Positions 1-8,295 of a stretch of 49,928 nt of DNA are shown here, piece by piece. How positions within the stretch are numbered: the first letter of the stretch is position 1; each line of letters opens with the position of its first letter. The notes under the pieces were generated by a model. It made no database searches, was not told where the DNA came from, and saw nothing but the letters and a program-made list of their open reading frames with translations. Position numbers and translations under genes: made by a program. The stretch is from Flavobacteriaceae bacterium (GTDB lineage: Bacteria > Bacteroidota > Bacteroidia > Flavobacteriales > Flavobacteriaceae): contig JAHEHF010000014.1 in assembly GCA_024644745.1 (NCBI GenBank), positions 1 to 49,928 on the forward strand, given 5' to 3'.

Positions 1-3
1 ATA

Positions 4-723
4 ATGTCGAAGCCTATCAACTGTATCATCGTGGATGACGAACCCATTGCACGAGAGATTTTAGAAAATCATTTAAAGAGGATCGATACGATCAGAACGA
101 TAGGCAGCTGTAAAAATGCCATCGAAGCCTTCAACATGATCAACGCGAACGATATAGACCTCATATTTCTGGATATCAACATGCCCGAAATCTCAGGGTT
201 ATCATTTGCCCGATCCATCAACAAAAACATTAAGGTCATTTTTACCACCGCCTACAGAGAATACGCAGTTGAAGGGTTTGACCTCAGAGCAGTTGATTAC
301 CTGCTGAAGCCCATCTCTTTCGAAAGACTGTTTCAGGCTGTTCATAAATATGAGGCAGAAAGTGTAGCGATTGAATCGGATAGCGACAAAGAAATAAAAC
401 AAGACAAGAGTGATTTTTTCTTTGTCAGGTCCGACCGAAAAATGATCAAAATAAATTTTTCAGAACTCAACTATATTGAGAGTCTGGCAGATTACGTAAA
501 GATCCATGTGAATGACAAAACCGTTATCACTCGTGAAACCATAACTAGCATTGAGGCCAGGTTGCCACAAAATGATTTTTTAAGGGTTCACAGGTCCTTT
601 ATCGTTTCGATCAATAAAATAGATTCCTTTACCCATGAATTCATTGAGATCGATAAAAAGGCGATACCAATCAGCCGGAGTTACAAAAACGATGTCAAAG
701 AGAGGTTAGATCATATGCAGTAA
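4..723 (+). CDS. LytTR-family response regulator
   Basis: Two-domain cytoplasmic response regulator of 239 residues. The receiver domain (about residues 5-115) has the acidic pair D11/D12, the phospho-acceptor D57 in an FLD motif and the conserved K102 in LLKP. The LytTR DNA-binding domain (about 135-237) carries the typical ESLADYVKIH and FLRVHRSFIVS motifs. Such proteins are normally phosphorylated by a LytS/YpdA-type membrane kinase encoded next door; that partner would lie left of the window and is not seen. The ATG at 4 gives a full-length receiver domain, so the start looks real. Family assignment is certain; the target genes are unknown. Confidence 0.95.
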   Translation: MSKPINCIIVDDEPIAREILENHLKRIDTIRTIGSCKNAIEAFNMINANDIDLIFLDINMPEISGLSFARSINKNIKVIFTTAYREYAVEGFDLRAVDYLLKPISFERLFQAVHKYEAESVAIESDSDKEIKQDKSDFFFVRSDRKMIKINFSELNYIESLADYVKIHVNDKTVITRETITSIEARLPQNDFLRVHRSFIVSINKIDSFTHEFIEIDKKAIPISRSYKNDVKERLDHMQ

Positions 724-728
724 TGAAT

Positions 729-736
729 TATATTTG
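729..736 (+). promoter_or_regulatory. mvaD: -7 promoter element TATATTTG
   Basis: Exact match to the Bacteroidota -7 consensus TAnnTTTG, 15 bp before the preferred TTG start of the decarboxylase gene. No convincing -33 TTG is seen at the usual distance. The element overlaps the alternative upstream TTG at 734, which argues against that codon as a start. Confidence 0.45.
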
Positions 737-751
737 TGGAAAATATATACC

Positions 752-1840
752 TTGACCAACAAAGAATTCCTTCCAGAATATACCCTTGAATCGAAACCTG
801 ATAAAAAAGGAAGTTTGAGCTGGCAGAGCCCCAGCAATATTGCCCTGATCAAATACTGGGGAAAAACAGGACCCCAGATCCCGAAAAATGCTTCTGTAAG
901 TTTTACCCTGAGCAACTGCCACACGACAACCCGGTTATTTTACAAACAAAAGAGCCCCTCTGCAAAGAAATTTGATTTCAAGGTCTTTTTTGAAGGAAAA
1001 GAAAACACCGCTTTCAGGCCAAAGATTGAAAGTTTTTTTAAACGCATTGAAAGCTATGTGCCCTTTGTAAGTTCATTTGAATTTGAAATACACACCAAAA
1101 ATTCTTTTCCTCACAGCAGTGGAATTGCTTCCTCTGCAAGTGGAATGAGCGCCCTGGCCCTGTGTTTGATGAGCCTTGAAAAAGAAATAGACCGGAACAT
1201 GTCTTCTGATCATTTTTTTCAAAAAGCCTCCTTTCTGGCAAGGCTTGGTTCGGGCAGTGCAGCCAGGAGCATCAAAGGCCCTTTGGTGGTTTGGGGCAGT
1301 CATCCTGACATAAAAGGTAGCAATGATGCCTATGGCACTGTATACCCTTATGAAATTGATCCTGTATTTTCTTCCTTCAAGGACACCATTTTACTCGTTG
1401 ATCAGGGTGTCAAACAGGTTTCGAGTACTGTGGGCCATAATTTAATGATTGACCATCCTTTTGCCGAAGCCAGATTTAAACAGGCTGAGGAAAACATGAC
1501 CAGGCTGGTGCCTGCATTACAACAGGGTGACCTCGATGCGTTTATCAAAATTGTTGAAAGGGAGGCACTAGCCCTTCACGCGATGATGATGACCTCAGAT
1601 CCCTATTTTATTTTAATGAAACCCAATACCTTGAAAATCATTGAAAGAATCTGGGATTTTAGAAAAAGATCCGGGACACCTGTTTGCTTTACACTCGATG
1701 CCGGAGCCAATGTGCACGTACTTTATCCTCAAAAAGATACTGAAGCGGCGGATGCCTTTATTCAAGCCGAACTGGTTTCTCTTTGCCAGGAAAATCATTA
1801 CATCAAAGACCAGGTAGGTACCGGGGCAGTACTCCTGTAA
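752..1840 (+). CDS. mvaD: Diphosphomevalonate decarboxylase
   Basis: ATP-dependent decarboxylation of mevalonate 5-diphosphate to isopentenyl diphosphate, the last step of the mevalonate pathway; cytoplasmic. Family signatures are SPSNIALIKYWGK near the N-terminus, the GHMP ATP-binding loop PHSSGIASSASGMSA and a C-terminal TLDAGANVH motif holding the catalytic aspartate. No ATG precedes the conserved core. TTG at 734 lies inside a TAnnTTTG element, so I choose TTG at 752, which gives 362 residues starting MTNKEF and a length normal for the family. The mevalonate kinase gene follows after 191 bp with its own promoter, so the two may be transcribed separately. Function is confident; the start codon is inferred. 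Confidence 0.93.
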   Translation: MTNKEFLPEYTLESKPDKKGSLSWQSPSNIALIKYWGKTGPQIPKNASVSFTLSNCHTTTRLFYKQKSPSAKKFDFKVFFEGKENTAFRPKIESFFKRIESYVPFVSSFEFEIHTKNSFPHSSGIASSASGMSALALCLMSLEKEIDRNMSSDHFFQKASFLARLGSGSAARSIKGPLVVWGSHPDIKGSNDAYGTVYPYEIDPVFSSFKDTILLVDQGVKQVSSTVGHNLMIDHPFAEARFKQAEENMTRLVPALQQGDLDAFIKIVEREALALHAMMMTSDPYFILMKPNTLKIIERIWDFRKRSGTPVCFTLDAGANVHVLYPQKDTEAADAFIQAELVSLCQENHYIKDQVGTGAVLL

Positions 1841-1987
1841 AATAGACTAAAACTGGAACATGTTGACATTTTTACAAGACGTGTGAACTTTTTTCAGAGC
1901 ACCCGTCCCTCATGAGTTCATACTGCAAAATTCAAATTCAAATACACGTTTTATCATATTTATTCGTTTAAATCACAGGCAAATAGA

Positions 1988-2016
1988 TTTGGAAAACTAA
2001 ATTTCCATTATATTTG
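1988..2016 (+). promoter_or_regulatory. Promoter TTTG-N17-TATATTTG
   Basis: TTTG at 1988-1991 and an exact TAnnTTTG (TATATTTG) at 2009-2016, separated by 17 bp. The mevalonate kinase start at 2032 is 15 bp further on, giving a very short leader, which is common in this phylum. Confidence 0.55.
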
Positions 2017-2031
2017 TAACTTGAAAAACCA

Positions 2032-2967
2032 ATGATCAATATGAAAGGTCCCCTTTTTTACGCAAAGATTCTCCTGTTTGGAGAGTATGGAATTATCAAA
2101 GATTCCAAAGGGTTGGCCATTCCTTATAATTCCTTTCAGGGCGCTTTGCTGATTTCAGAAGACAAGTCAGAAAAAGCCAAAATTTCCAATCAGAAACTGA
2201 AAGATTTTTATGTTTATCTGAAATCTTTGAATGATCCGGATATCAAATTGAGACTTGCCGACCTGAAAAGAGATATTGATCGTAACTTACATTTTGACTC
2301 CAGTATTCCTCAGGGTTATGGGGTTGGAAGTTCAGGAGCTCTTGTTGCCGCAATTTATGATCAATATGCTGACAATAAGATCACAGTACTTGAAAACCTG
2401 ACAAGAGAGAAGTTGTTAAGGTTAAAATCCATTTTTTCAAAAATGGAGTCCTTTTTTCATGGAAAAAGTTCCGGACTTGATCCGCTTAATTCCTATCTCA
2501 GCCTGCCCATATTGATCAATTCCAAGGATAACCTTGAAGCTACCGGAATTCCATCTCAAAAAGAAGGAAAAGGAGCTGTTTTCCTGCTGGATTCGGAAAT
2601 GATCGGCGAGACCCAGCCCATGGTGAACATTTTTATGAATAAAATGAAAACGGAAGGGTTCAGAAACATGATCGATCGGGATTTTGCCAGGTATACGGAC
2701 AATTGTATCGATGATTTCCTGCATGGGAATGTCAAATCACTGTTTGGCAATGTGAAACAGTTGTCAAAGGTTGTTTTAAAACATTTTAAACCCATGATTC
2801 CGGATTCATTTCACCAGCTCTGGGCAAAAGGAATTGAGTCAAACGATTACTATTTGAAATTATGCGGCTCGGGTGGCGGAGGATATATCCTGGGTTTCAC
2901 GGAGGATTTCGAAAAAGCAAAAAAATTACTTCAGGACTATAAACTGGAACTGGTTTACAGATTCTAA
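2032..2967 (+). CDS. GHMP-family mevalonate kinase
   Basis: Predicted to phosphorylate mevalonate with ATP, upstream of the decarboxylase in the same pathway. The 311-residue protein has an N-terminal AKILLFGEYGI motif, the glycine/serine ATP loop GYGVGSSGALVAA near residue 100, a GKSSGLDPLNSYLS segment with the likely catalytic aspartate, and the C-terminal GHMP motif CGSGGGGYILGFT. ATG at 2032 sits 15 bp after a TAnnTTTG element; a second in-frame ATG at 2041 is possible. The adjacent decarboxylase and prenyltransferase genes support an isoprenoid role. Phosphomevalonate kinase activity cannot be excluded from sequence alone. Confidence 0.88.
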   Translation: MINMKGPLFYAKILLFGEYGIIKDSKGLAIPYNSFQGALLISEDKSEKAKISNQKLKDFYVYLKSLNDPDIKLRLADLKRDIDRNLHFDSSIPQGYGVGSSGALVAAIYDQYADNKITVLENLTREKLLRLKSIFSKMESFFHGKSSGLDPLNSYLSLPILINSKDNLEATGIPSQKEGKGAVFLLDSEMIGETQPMVNIFMNKMKTEGFRNMIDRDFARYTDNCIDDFLHGNVKSLFGNVKQLSKVVLKHFKPMIPDSFHQLWAKGIESNDYYLKLCGSGGGGYILGFTEDFEKAKKLLQDYKLELVYRF

Positions 2968-3008
2968 ATCCGTAACAGGTTCCATGTCTGAAAAAGGCAT
3001 CACTTACT

Positions 3009-3923
3009 ATGCCAGCAAACAGAAAAAAATATTCTTTCTTTTTTAAATTCCTGAGTTTACTTTCGGTAGTAAGAGGCTACAATATTGCGATCATAGTCCT
3101 GGCACAATACCTGGCAGCCATCTTTATTTTTTCACCCGATCTGTCACTGAAACAGGTCATTTTTAACCTGGACCTTTACTTTATCGTTCTTGCCACCATT
3201 TGTGTCATTGCTTCCGGTTATATCATCAATAACTTTTATGACAGCAAAAAGGACCTGATCAACAAGCCCATCAAATCAAAAATTGACAGTATCGTAAGTC
3301 AGAAAATCAAGTTGAAAATTTATTTTTTTCTCAATTTCATAGGCTTCGTGTTTGGCTTTCTGGTCTCATGGCGGGCAGCTTTGTTCTTCGCTGTATATAT
3401 CTTTTTGATCTGGTTGTATTCCCACAAATTAAAAAAATATCCGCTGGCCGGACTCTTCTCAGCCTCCATCTTATCTATTTTGCCCTTCTTCGCGGTCTTT
3501 ATTTATTATAAAAATTTCTCAACCATCATATTTACGCATGCAGCATTTTTGTTCTTTGTGCTGATGATCAGGGAACTCCTGAAGGACCTTGAAAACATCA
3601 AGGGAGATATTGTTCAGGATTATAAGACCATTCCCGTGACCTATGGAGAGCATTTCACTAAAATCCTGATCACACTGATGGTACTGCTCACCATGAATCC
3701 TGTCTATTTCCTTTGGAAATACCCTGAAATAGGAATGATGAAGTATTATTTTTATTTCGTGGGAATTGTTTTTTCCATCTTTTTGATCTTTTTATGGAAG
3801 GCCAGGACCAAGAAAGATTATGTGATTTTACACAATACCATTAAACTGATTATCGTGGTGGGCGTATTGAGCCTGATGCTGATCGATACCACTGTCATTA
3901 TTCAGCGAATCATCAAAGTTTAA
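3009..3923 (+). CDS. UbiA-family prenyltransferase
   Basis: Integral membrane prenyltransferase of 304 residues with about eight or nine hydrophobic segments. Both Mg-diphosphate-binding aspartate motifs are visible: NNFYDSKKDLINKP near residue 77 and DLENIKGDIVQDYKTIP near residue 195. Flavobacterial relatives in this position are usually annotated as geranylgeranylglycerol-phosphate geranylgeranyltransferase-like. The exact acceptor cannot be told from sequence. It follows mevalonate kinase by 41 bp on the same strand, so it is probably co-transcribed and uses prenyl diphosphates made by its neighbours. Its stop is 4 bp from the convergent gene end at 3928. Confidence 0.88.
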   Translation: MPANRKKYSFFFKFLSLLSVVRGYNIAIIVLAQYLAAIFIFSPDLSLKQVIFNLDLYFIVLATICVIASGYIINNFYDSKKDLINKPIKSKIDSIVSQKIKLKIYFFLNFIGFVFGFLVSWRAALFFAVYIFLIWLYSHKLKKYPLAGLFSASILSILPFFAVFIYYKNFSTIIFTHAAFLFFVLMIRELLKDLENIKGDIVQDYKTIPVTYGEHFTKILITLMVLLTMNPVYFLWKYPEIGMMKYYFYFVGIVFSIFLIFLWKARTKKDYVILHNTIKLIIVVGVLSLMLIDTTVIIQRIIKV

Positions 3924-3927
3924 TAGA

Positions 3928-4614
3928 TCAATTTTTCGAACTGAGCAAAATCGTTTTAAACTCTTTACTTTGCGAAAGCAGGTCTTTGTATACAGCACTT
4001 CGCTGTTGCACCATAGAATAATATCCTATAAAAACATTTGAAAATTCAATACTTTTGAACGAGTTGTTGTTTTTAAAATGACCCGTCAATACATTAAACT
4101 CAGAGAACACAAAGGGCATGACAAAGTCATTGAAATACTGATAAAAGTAATCGTCCACAAAACGTACCCCTTTCAAAGTGATCTGGTAGTCTACGATCTT
4201 ATTTTTTAACTTAAAATTCTGTATCAAATTGAGGTTCCCACTATTCTTTATGTCTTCATATGTGACCTCATGGGGTTCCATTTTATTAATGACAACGATT
4301 TTTTTCATCATGGCTTCTGCAGAATCCAGAGTCAGGGTGTTATTTTGAATGGCCAAAACATTTTCCCTGGCTTGTTTTAACCACAAACTGTCTATTGTAT
4401 TCAACTCTTCCAATTGTTCAATATTCTCATTTACATCAGATAGAAACCCCGAAATATATTTTTGTTCCAATTGAACCTCCTTTTGTTGTTCACGCCAGTT
4501 GTTCAGTAAAAAACCCGAGGTAACCCCGAGAAACACAACCAATAATTCCAATCCAAGTTTCCCCCAGTTGTATTTTTTCAAATTCCATTTAAATAGTTTA
4601 GTTTTCATCATCAT
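3928..4614 (-). CDS. DUF6090-type single-pass membrane protein
   Basis: 228 residues with one N-terminal membrane segment (LGLELLVVFLGVTSGFLLNNW, about residues 19-39) followed by a charged helical region and a mostly polar C-terminal domain. The pattern of a short basic N-terminus, one helix ending in NNW and then a glutamate/glutamine-rich stretch fits the Bacteroidota DUF6090 group. No function is established and none can be deduced here. It is convergent with the prenyltransferase gene and divergent from the pseudouridine synthase gene. The start codon is ambiguous among three consecutive methionines. Confidence 0.75.
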   Translation of the reverse strand: MMMKTKLFKWNLKKYNWGKLGLELLVVFLGVTSGFLLNNWREQQKEVQLEQKYISGFLSDVNENIEQLEELNTIDSLWLKQARENVLAIQNNTLTLDSAEAMMKKIVVINKMEPHEVTYEDIKNSGNLNLIQNFKLKNKIVDYQITLKGVRFVDDYFYQYFNDFVMPFVFSEFNVLTGHFKNNNSFKSIEFSNVFIGYYSMVQQRSAVYKDLLSQSKEFKTILLSSKN

Positions 4615-4702
4615 GAATTGTTCCTATATAACTTTTAAATATAGCATATTAAATAAAAACAAGCTAATCAACTATATTTAGGAACTTATCCAAATGATTT
4701 CG

Positions 4703-4710
4703 TACTTTTG
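4703..4710 (+). promoter_or_regulatory. rluB: -7 element TACTTTTG
   Basis: Exact TAnnTTTG match 15 bp upstream of the pseudouridine synthase ATG at 4725. No clear -33 TTG is present. Confidence 0.45.
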
Positions 4711-4724
4711 CAAAAATTTTTAAA

Positions 4725-5627
4725 ATGACCGCAAAAAATAACTCGTCGAGAGGACGACAAGAGCGAACCTCAGGCAACAAGAACAAAAGACAAGGTACTT
4801 CTGCACCTTTATCAAAAGGAGGTTCCAAAAAATCAAAGGATAAAAATTTCAGACCTCATCCGCAAAAACTGAAATCCTTTAAAAAAGAACCTTCAAAGGA
4901 AGTAAAAACTGGAGGTGCGGATGAAATTCGATTGAACAAATACATTGCCAATTCAGGGATCTGCTCGAGAAGAGAGGCCGACACCTTCATCAGGTCAGGC
5001 AGCGCAACGGTAAATGGCAAGATCATCACCGAAATGGGCTTCAAGGTAAAACCGGGTGATGTGGTGAAATTTGATGATGTCACCATTTCTCCTGAAGCCA
5101 AAAGGTATGTCCTTTTGAACAAGCCGAAAAACTATATCACCTCGATGAATGATGAGAGGGGAAGAAAAACGGTAATGGAATTGATCCACAAAGCATCAAA
5201 AGAAAGAATCTATCCCGTAGGCAGGCTGGACAGATTAACGACAGGCTTATTGCTTTTTACAAATGATGGGGAAATGGCGAAAAAATTAACCCATCCGAAG
5301 CACCAGGTGCGAAAACTCTACCACGTTACACTTGATAAAAAATTATCCATGGCTGATCTTCATAAAATCGGAGAAAATTTTGTGCTTGATGGTAAAATGG
5401 TCTTCGTTGACAAGATCTCTTATATTGAGGACAAACCAAAATTTGAAGTAGGCATTGAAATTCATTCAGGTAGAAACAGGATCGTAAGAAGAATCTTTGA
5501 GCATTTTGGTTACAATGTAACGAAACTTGACCGGGTTGTTTTCGCTGGTCTGACCAAAAAGAACCTGGGAAGGGGTGTTTGGAGGCACCTGAGTCCTCAA
5601 GAGGTGAACAACCTGAAAATGATATAA
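4725..5627 (+). CDS. rluB: RsuA/RluB-family rRNA pseudouridine synthase
   Basis: Isomerises a specific uridine to pseudouridine in ribosomal RNA. The 300-residue protein has a Lys/Arg/Ser-rich, probably disordered N-terminal extension (residues 1-65), an S4 RNA-binding domain (about 68-115, beginning RLNKYIANSGICSRREAD) and the catalytic domain with GRLDR holding the catalytic D169, followed by LTTGLLLFTNDG. The basic extension is common in Bacteroidota members. Substrate position (RluB- versus RluE/F-type) cannot be decided, so the symbol is approximate. A strong bidirectional terminator follows. Confidence 0.9.
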   Translation: MTAKNNSSRGRQERTSGNKNKRQGTSAPLSKGGSKKSKDKNFRPHPQKLKSFKKEPSKEVKTGGADEIRLNKYIANSGICSRREADTFIRSGSATVNGKIITEMGFKVKPGDVVKFDDVTISPEAKRYVLLNKPKNYITSMNDERGRKTVMELIHKASKERIYPVGRLDRLTTGLLLFTNDGEMAKKLTHPKHQVRKLYHVTLDKKLSMADLHKIGENFVLDGKMVFVDKISYIEDKPKFEVGIEIHSGRNRIVRRIFEHFGYNVTKLDRVVFAGLTKKNLGRGVWRHLSPQEVNNLKMI

Positions 5628-5630
5628 TAA

Positions 5631-5659
5631 AAAAAGGCTTTGATGATCAAAGCCTTTTT
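5631..5659. terminator. Bidirectional intrinsic terminator
   Basis: Perfect 13-bp inverted repeat (AAAAAGGCTTTGA / TCAAAGCCTTTTT) with a 3-nt loop. A/T tracts at both ends let it stop transcription from the convergent pseudouridine synthase (+) and amylase (-) genes. Confidence 0.9.
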
Positions 5660-5671
5660 CTCTACACTCAA

Positions 5672-8227
5672 TTACTCAACAATTAACCTTCTGGAACTGC
5701 TTCCAAGGTCGGTACTGATTCTAATAAAATACATAGAAGGTTTTAAAGAGGCGACATCGTATTCCTGTTCAGGATAAAAATCACCATTGAAACTGCGGAC
5801 CAGCCTGCCGGTATGGTCGTAAATTTCTATTTGTTTCACGTGTTGATTTGTTTTGAAGCTATTTGTTGCAGGGTTTGGATATATATTGAGACTGTTTTCC
5901 AAAAGACCAAAGTCTTCTACCGGCAAGGCCACCTGGCTGCTCCCGTAGACCCTGAATTCGCCCGGTTGAAGTGCAATCAGCTCATTGACGTTGCTCACGT
6001 TCAATTCCTTGTTGTTGTCAAGCAGATCATACCATATTCCAGGCTCCTGAAACCCGGGATTTATACTTTGGGACGTCACTCCGAAATTTCCAATGATGTT
6101 CACGTATTTCAAGCTTGCATTATCATCTTCATTGGTCAACTTGATGGTTTTGAGCCCGGACGTTTTTGACGCATCAATTGTAAAATCAGCGGTTCGAAAT
6201 ATGCTTTCTTCCTCTTTGAGTTTGATCAGTTTGGCCCAGACATCATACACAGCCTTTCGCTCAGGATCATTCACATACTCCCACTTGATGGGTTTATTGC
6301 TTGTTCTGCAATCGTTGCTGATGGTCCCGTTGGGACACCTGTTGATACTGTATTCATAACCCAGTTCACCAAACTGCCAGATCATTTTCGGACCGGGAAC
6401 CATAAAATAAAAAGCTCCGGCAATTTTTTCTCTTTCCAGGGCGGTAGACATATTCTTGATGCTATAGGACCCACTCGCATTTCCATACTGTAAATTCTTA
6501 TACATCAGCCTTTCTTCGTCATGACTCTCCATATAAGATACATTAGCCGGTACCGTCCAGTTTCTTTTCTTGTAATCGATCCATGAAAAATCCGATTTTC
6601 CTCCGTCATGATAAGCCATGGTACTTTCATTGTAGGGACCTGATAGATTACTCCACATCATGATTCCCTTTCCTTCATTCAGCCTGTAATTGACCCATTC
6701 TGTTTCTTCAGAATTGGTGCCCAGATGTTCAAATATAATGTAGAAATCAGGGTCTACGGACCATTGGTAATCGGCATAAGTCTTTAAAACTGCCACCCGG
6801 TCAGCTTGATACGTGCCCGTGCACCCTTCATCCGAAGCAGTGCAGTTTTGTGTAAATCCTTTTGTAAGATCCCATCTGAATCCGTCAATATGAAACTCAT
6901 CGATCCAAAACTGGCTCGTTCTTTTCACATAGTCTCTTGTGGCTTGTTTGCTGTGATTGAAATCGTTGAAAACACTATAGGCATGTGTCGCCACAGGGTT
7001 AAAGAAAGGACTGTCGGCACTTGCCTGCCCGCCATATCCTCCGTTACTTGTATTCCACATCCTGTAAAACGGGTTTTGCCCGGAGGCATGGTTGTACACC
7101 ACATCCAGAATAACAGCAATGCCTCTTTTATGACATGCATCAACAAATTGCTTGAAAGCAGTTGCCGTACCATAATATTTATCAAGCGCCATATGAAATG
7201 AAGGGTTGTAACCCCATGATTCATTCCCGTCAAACTCATTTACGGGCATCAGTTCAATCGCATTTACACCAAGGTCTTCCAAATAATCCAATCTGCTCTG
7301 TAATGCATCATAGCTGTGCAGTGCATCAAAATCACGGATCAGGAGTTCATAGATCACAAGATCCGTTTTGGCCGGGCCTTCAAAATCTGTTACTTCCCAA
7401 TTGTAAGCCTCATCACCTGTTCTGAGCAAAGTCACGGCATGACTCGTCTTGCCTGAAGGATATGCAGGAAGATCAGGATAGGTCACCGCATCAATATATG
7501 GGTCGTTTGACTCATCCAGGATCACCGTGGAATATGGATCAGCGATGCGCATGGTTCCATCCACAAGGTATTGGTATTTATGATCAAATTCAGGGGTCAG
7601 TCCTGTCAGTTCTATCCAGAACCTGTCTTTAGCACTATCCTTTTTTAGGAGATAATCATCATTTTTTTGCCAGTCATTGAAATCCCCGATAAGATAAACA
7701 AACTCCTTCATGGGTGCATAAAGAACAAGTGTTGCCTTCGTCGGATCGCCCGGGTTCAAATTGATCCCGTCCAGCATCCCGCCTGGAACGGGAGCCTCTG
7801 TAACGGGCGGAACATCGATCAGGCCAACATTGTAAAGGGCGTCCTGAGATTTTTTGTCACCTGTACCGTCTTTGGCTTTTACCAAAAACCCAATGCTCCC
7901 AATCCCGGTCCTGCCGTAAAATTCAGTCGGCACAAATGTAATGGTATAAGTACCATTTCCCATATTGGTCAGTTTATGTGCTTCATTTGAATTGGACCAT
8001 GTACCGTTATTAGGGGCATCCTGTTCATTTATGAAATTGAGATCCGAAGACCAGGCCCATAAATAAATGTCTGTGACTCCCCAGGCGGCAGGGTTGACAT
8101 TTGAAGCTGTAATGGTAATCACATCATCCTCCTGAAAAGAAGCAGGGCTCACTTCAAAAGTTACATTCTGAACCTGCGCGGAAAGGGTCGTTCCGACAAA
8201 AAATAAAAAAAGTAAAATTTTATGCAT
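5672..8227 (-). CDS. Secreted GH13 alpha-amylase with T9SS sorting domain
   Basis: Endo-acting alpha-glucan hydrolase predicted to be exported and handed to the type IX secretion system. The 851 residues comprise a signal peptide (1-18, ending SAQ), an N-terminal beta-sandwich (about 20-135), a CBM48-like module (about 165-250, with VYLIGDFNDWQ), the GH13 barrel and a Por C-terminal sorting domain (about 780-851, starting YPNPATNSF and ending in RRLIVE). GH13 motifs are DVVYNH (375-380), GFRWDL with nucleophile D453, the acid/base E500 in IIFEHL, and SHDE (568-571). It is the last gene of the susCDE arm, following a hairpin at 8250-8280. It is the likely cell-surface or released enzyme that starts polymer breakdown. 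Confidence 0.93.
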   Translation of the reverse strand: MHKILLFLFFVGTTLSAQVQNVTFEVSPASFQEDDVITITASNVNPAAWGVTDIYLWAWSSDLNFINEQDAPNNGTWSNSNEAHKLTNMGNGTYTITFVPTEFYGRTGIGSIGFLVKAKDGTGDKKSQDALYNVGLIDVPPVTEAPVPGGMLDGINLNPGDPTKATLVLYAPMKEFVYLIGDFNDWQKNDDYLLKKDSAKDRFWIELTGLTPEFDHKYQYLVDGTMRIADPYSTVILDESNDPYIDAVTYPDLPAYPSGKTSHAVTLLRTGDEAYNWEVTDFEGPAKTDLVIYELLIRDFDALHSYDALQSRLDYLEDLGVNAIELMPVNEFDGNESWGYNPSFHMALDKYYGTATAFKQFVDACHKRGIAVILDVVYNHASGQNPFYRMWNTSNGGYGGQASADSPFFNPVATHAYSVFNDFNHSKQATRDYVKRTSQFWIDEFHIDGFRWDLTKGFTQNCTASDEGCTGTYQADRVAVLKTYADYQWSVDPDFYIIFEHLGTNSEETEWVNYRLNEGKGIMMWSNLSGPYNESTMAYHDGGKSDFSWIDYKKRNWTVPANVSYMESHDEERLMYKNLQYGNASGSYSIKNMSTALEREKIAGAFYFMVPGPKMIWQFGELGYEYSINRCPNGTISNDCRTSNKPIKWEYVNDPERKAVYDVWAKLIKLKEEESIFRTADFTIDASKTSGLKTIKLTNEDDNASLKYVNIIGNFGVTSQSINPGFQEPGIWYDLLDNNKELNVSNVNELIALQPGEFRVYGSSQVALPVEDFGLLENSLNIYPNPATNSFKTNQHVKQIEIYDHTGRLVRSFNGDFYPEQEYDVASLKPSMYFIRISTDLGSSSRRLIVE

Positions 8228-8249
8228 ATGATCCGGTTTTATAAAAGGG

Positions 8250-8280
8250 AAAAAAGGGCCGTTTCAAACAGCCCTTTTTT
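8250..8280 (-). terminator. Hairpin between SusE/F-like gene and amylase
   Basis: Perfect 10-bp stem (AAAAAAGGGC / GCCCTTTTTT) with an 11-nt loop and a T tract on the minus strand. It lies 16 bp after the upstream stop and 23 bp before the amylase start. It probably works as a partial terminator or an RNA-end stabiliser that lowers amylase relative to the binding proteins. I see no TAnnTTTG promoter between it and the amylase start. Confidence 0.75.
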
Positions 8281-8295
8281 AATTCAAACAAGTAT

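Noticed and set aside
6806-7239. Open frames on both strands inside the GH13 amylase gene
   Set aside because: They are shadow frames of a gene with a complete domain order and catalytic motifs.
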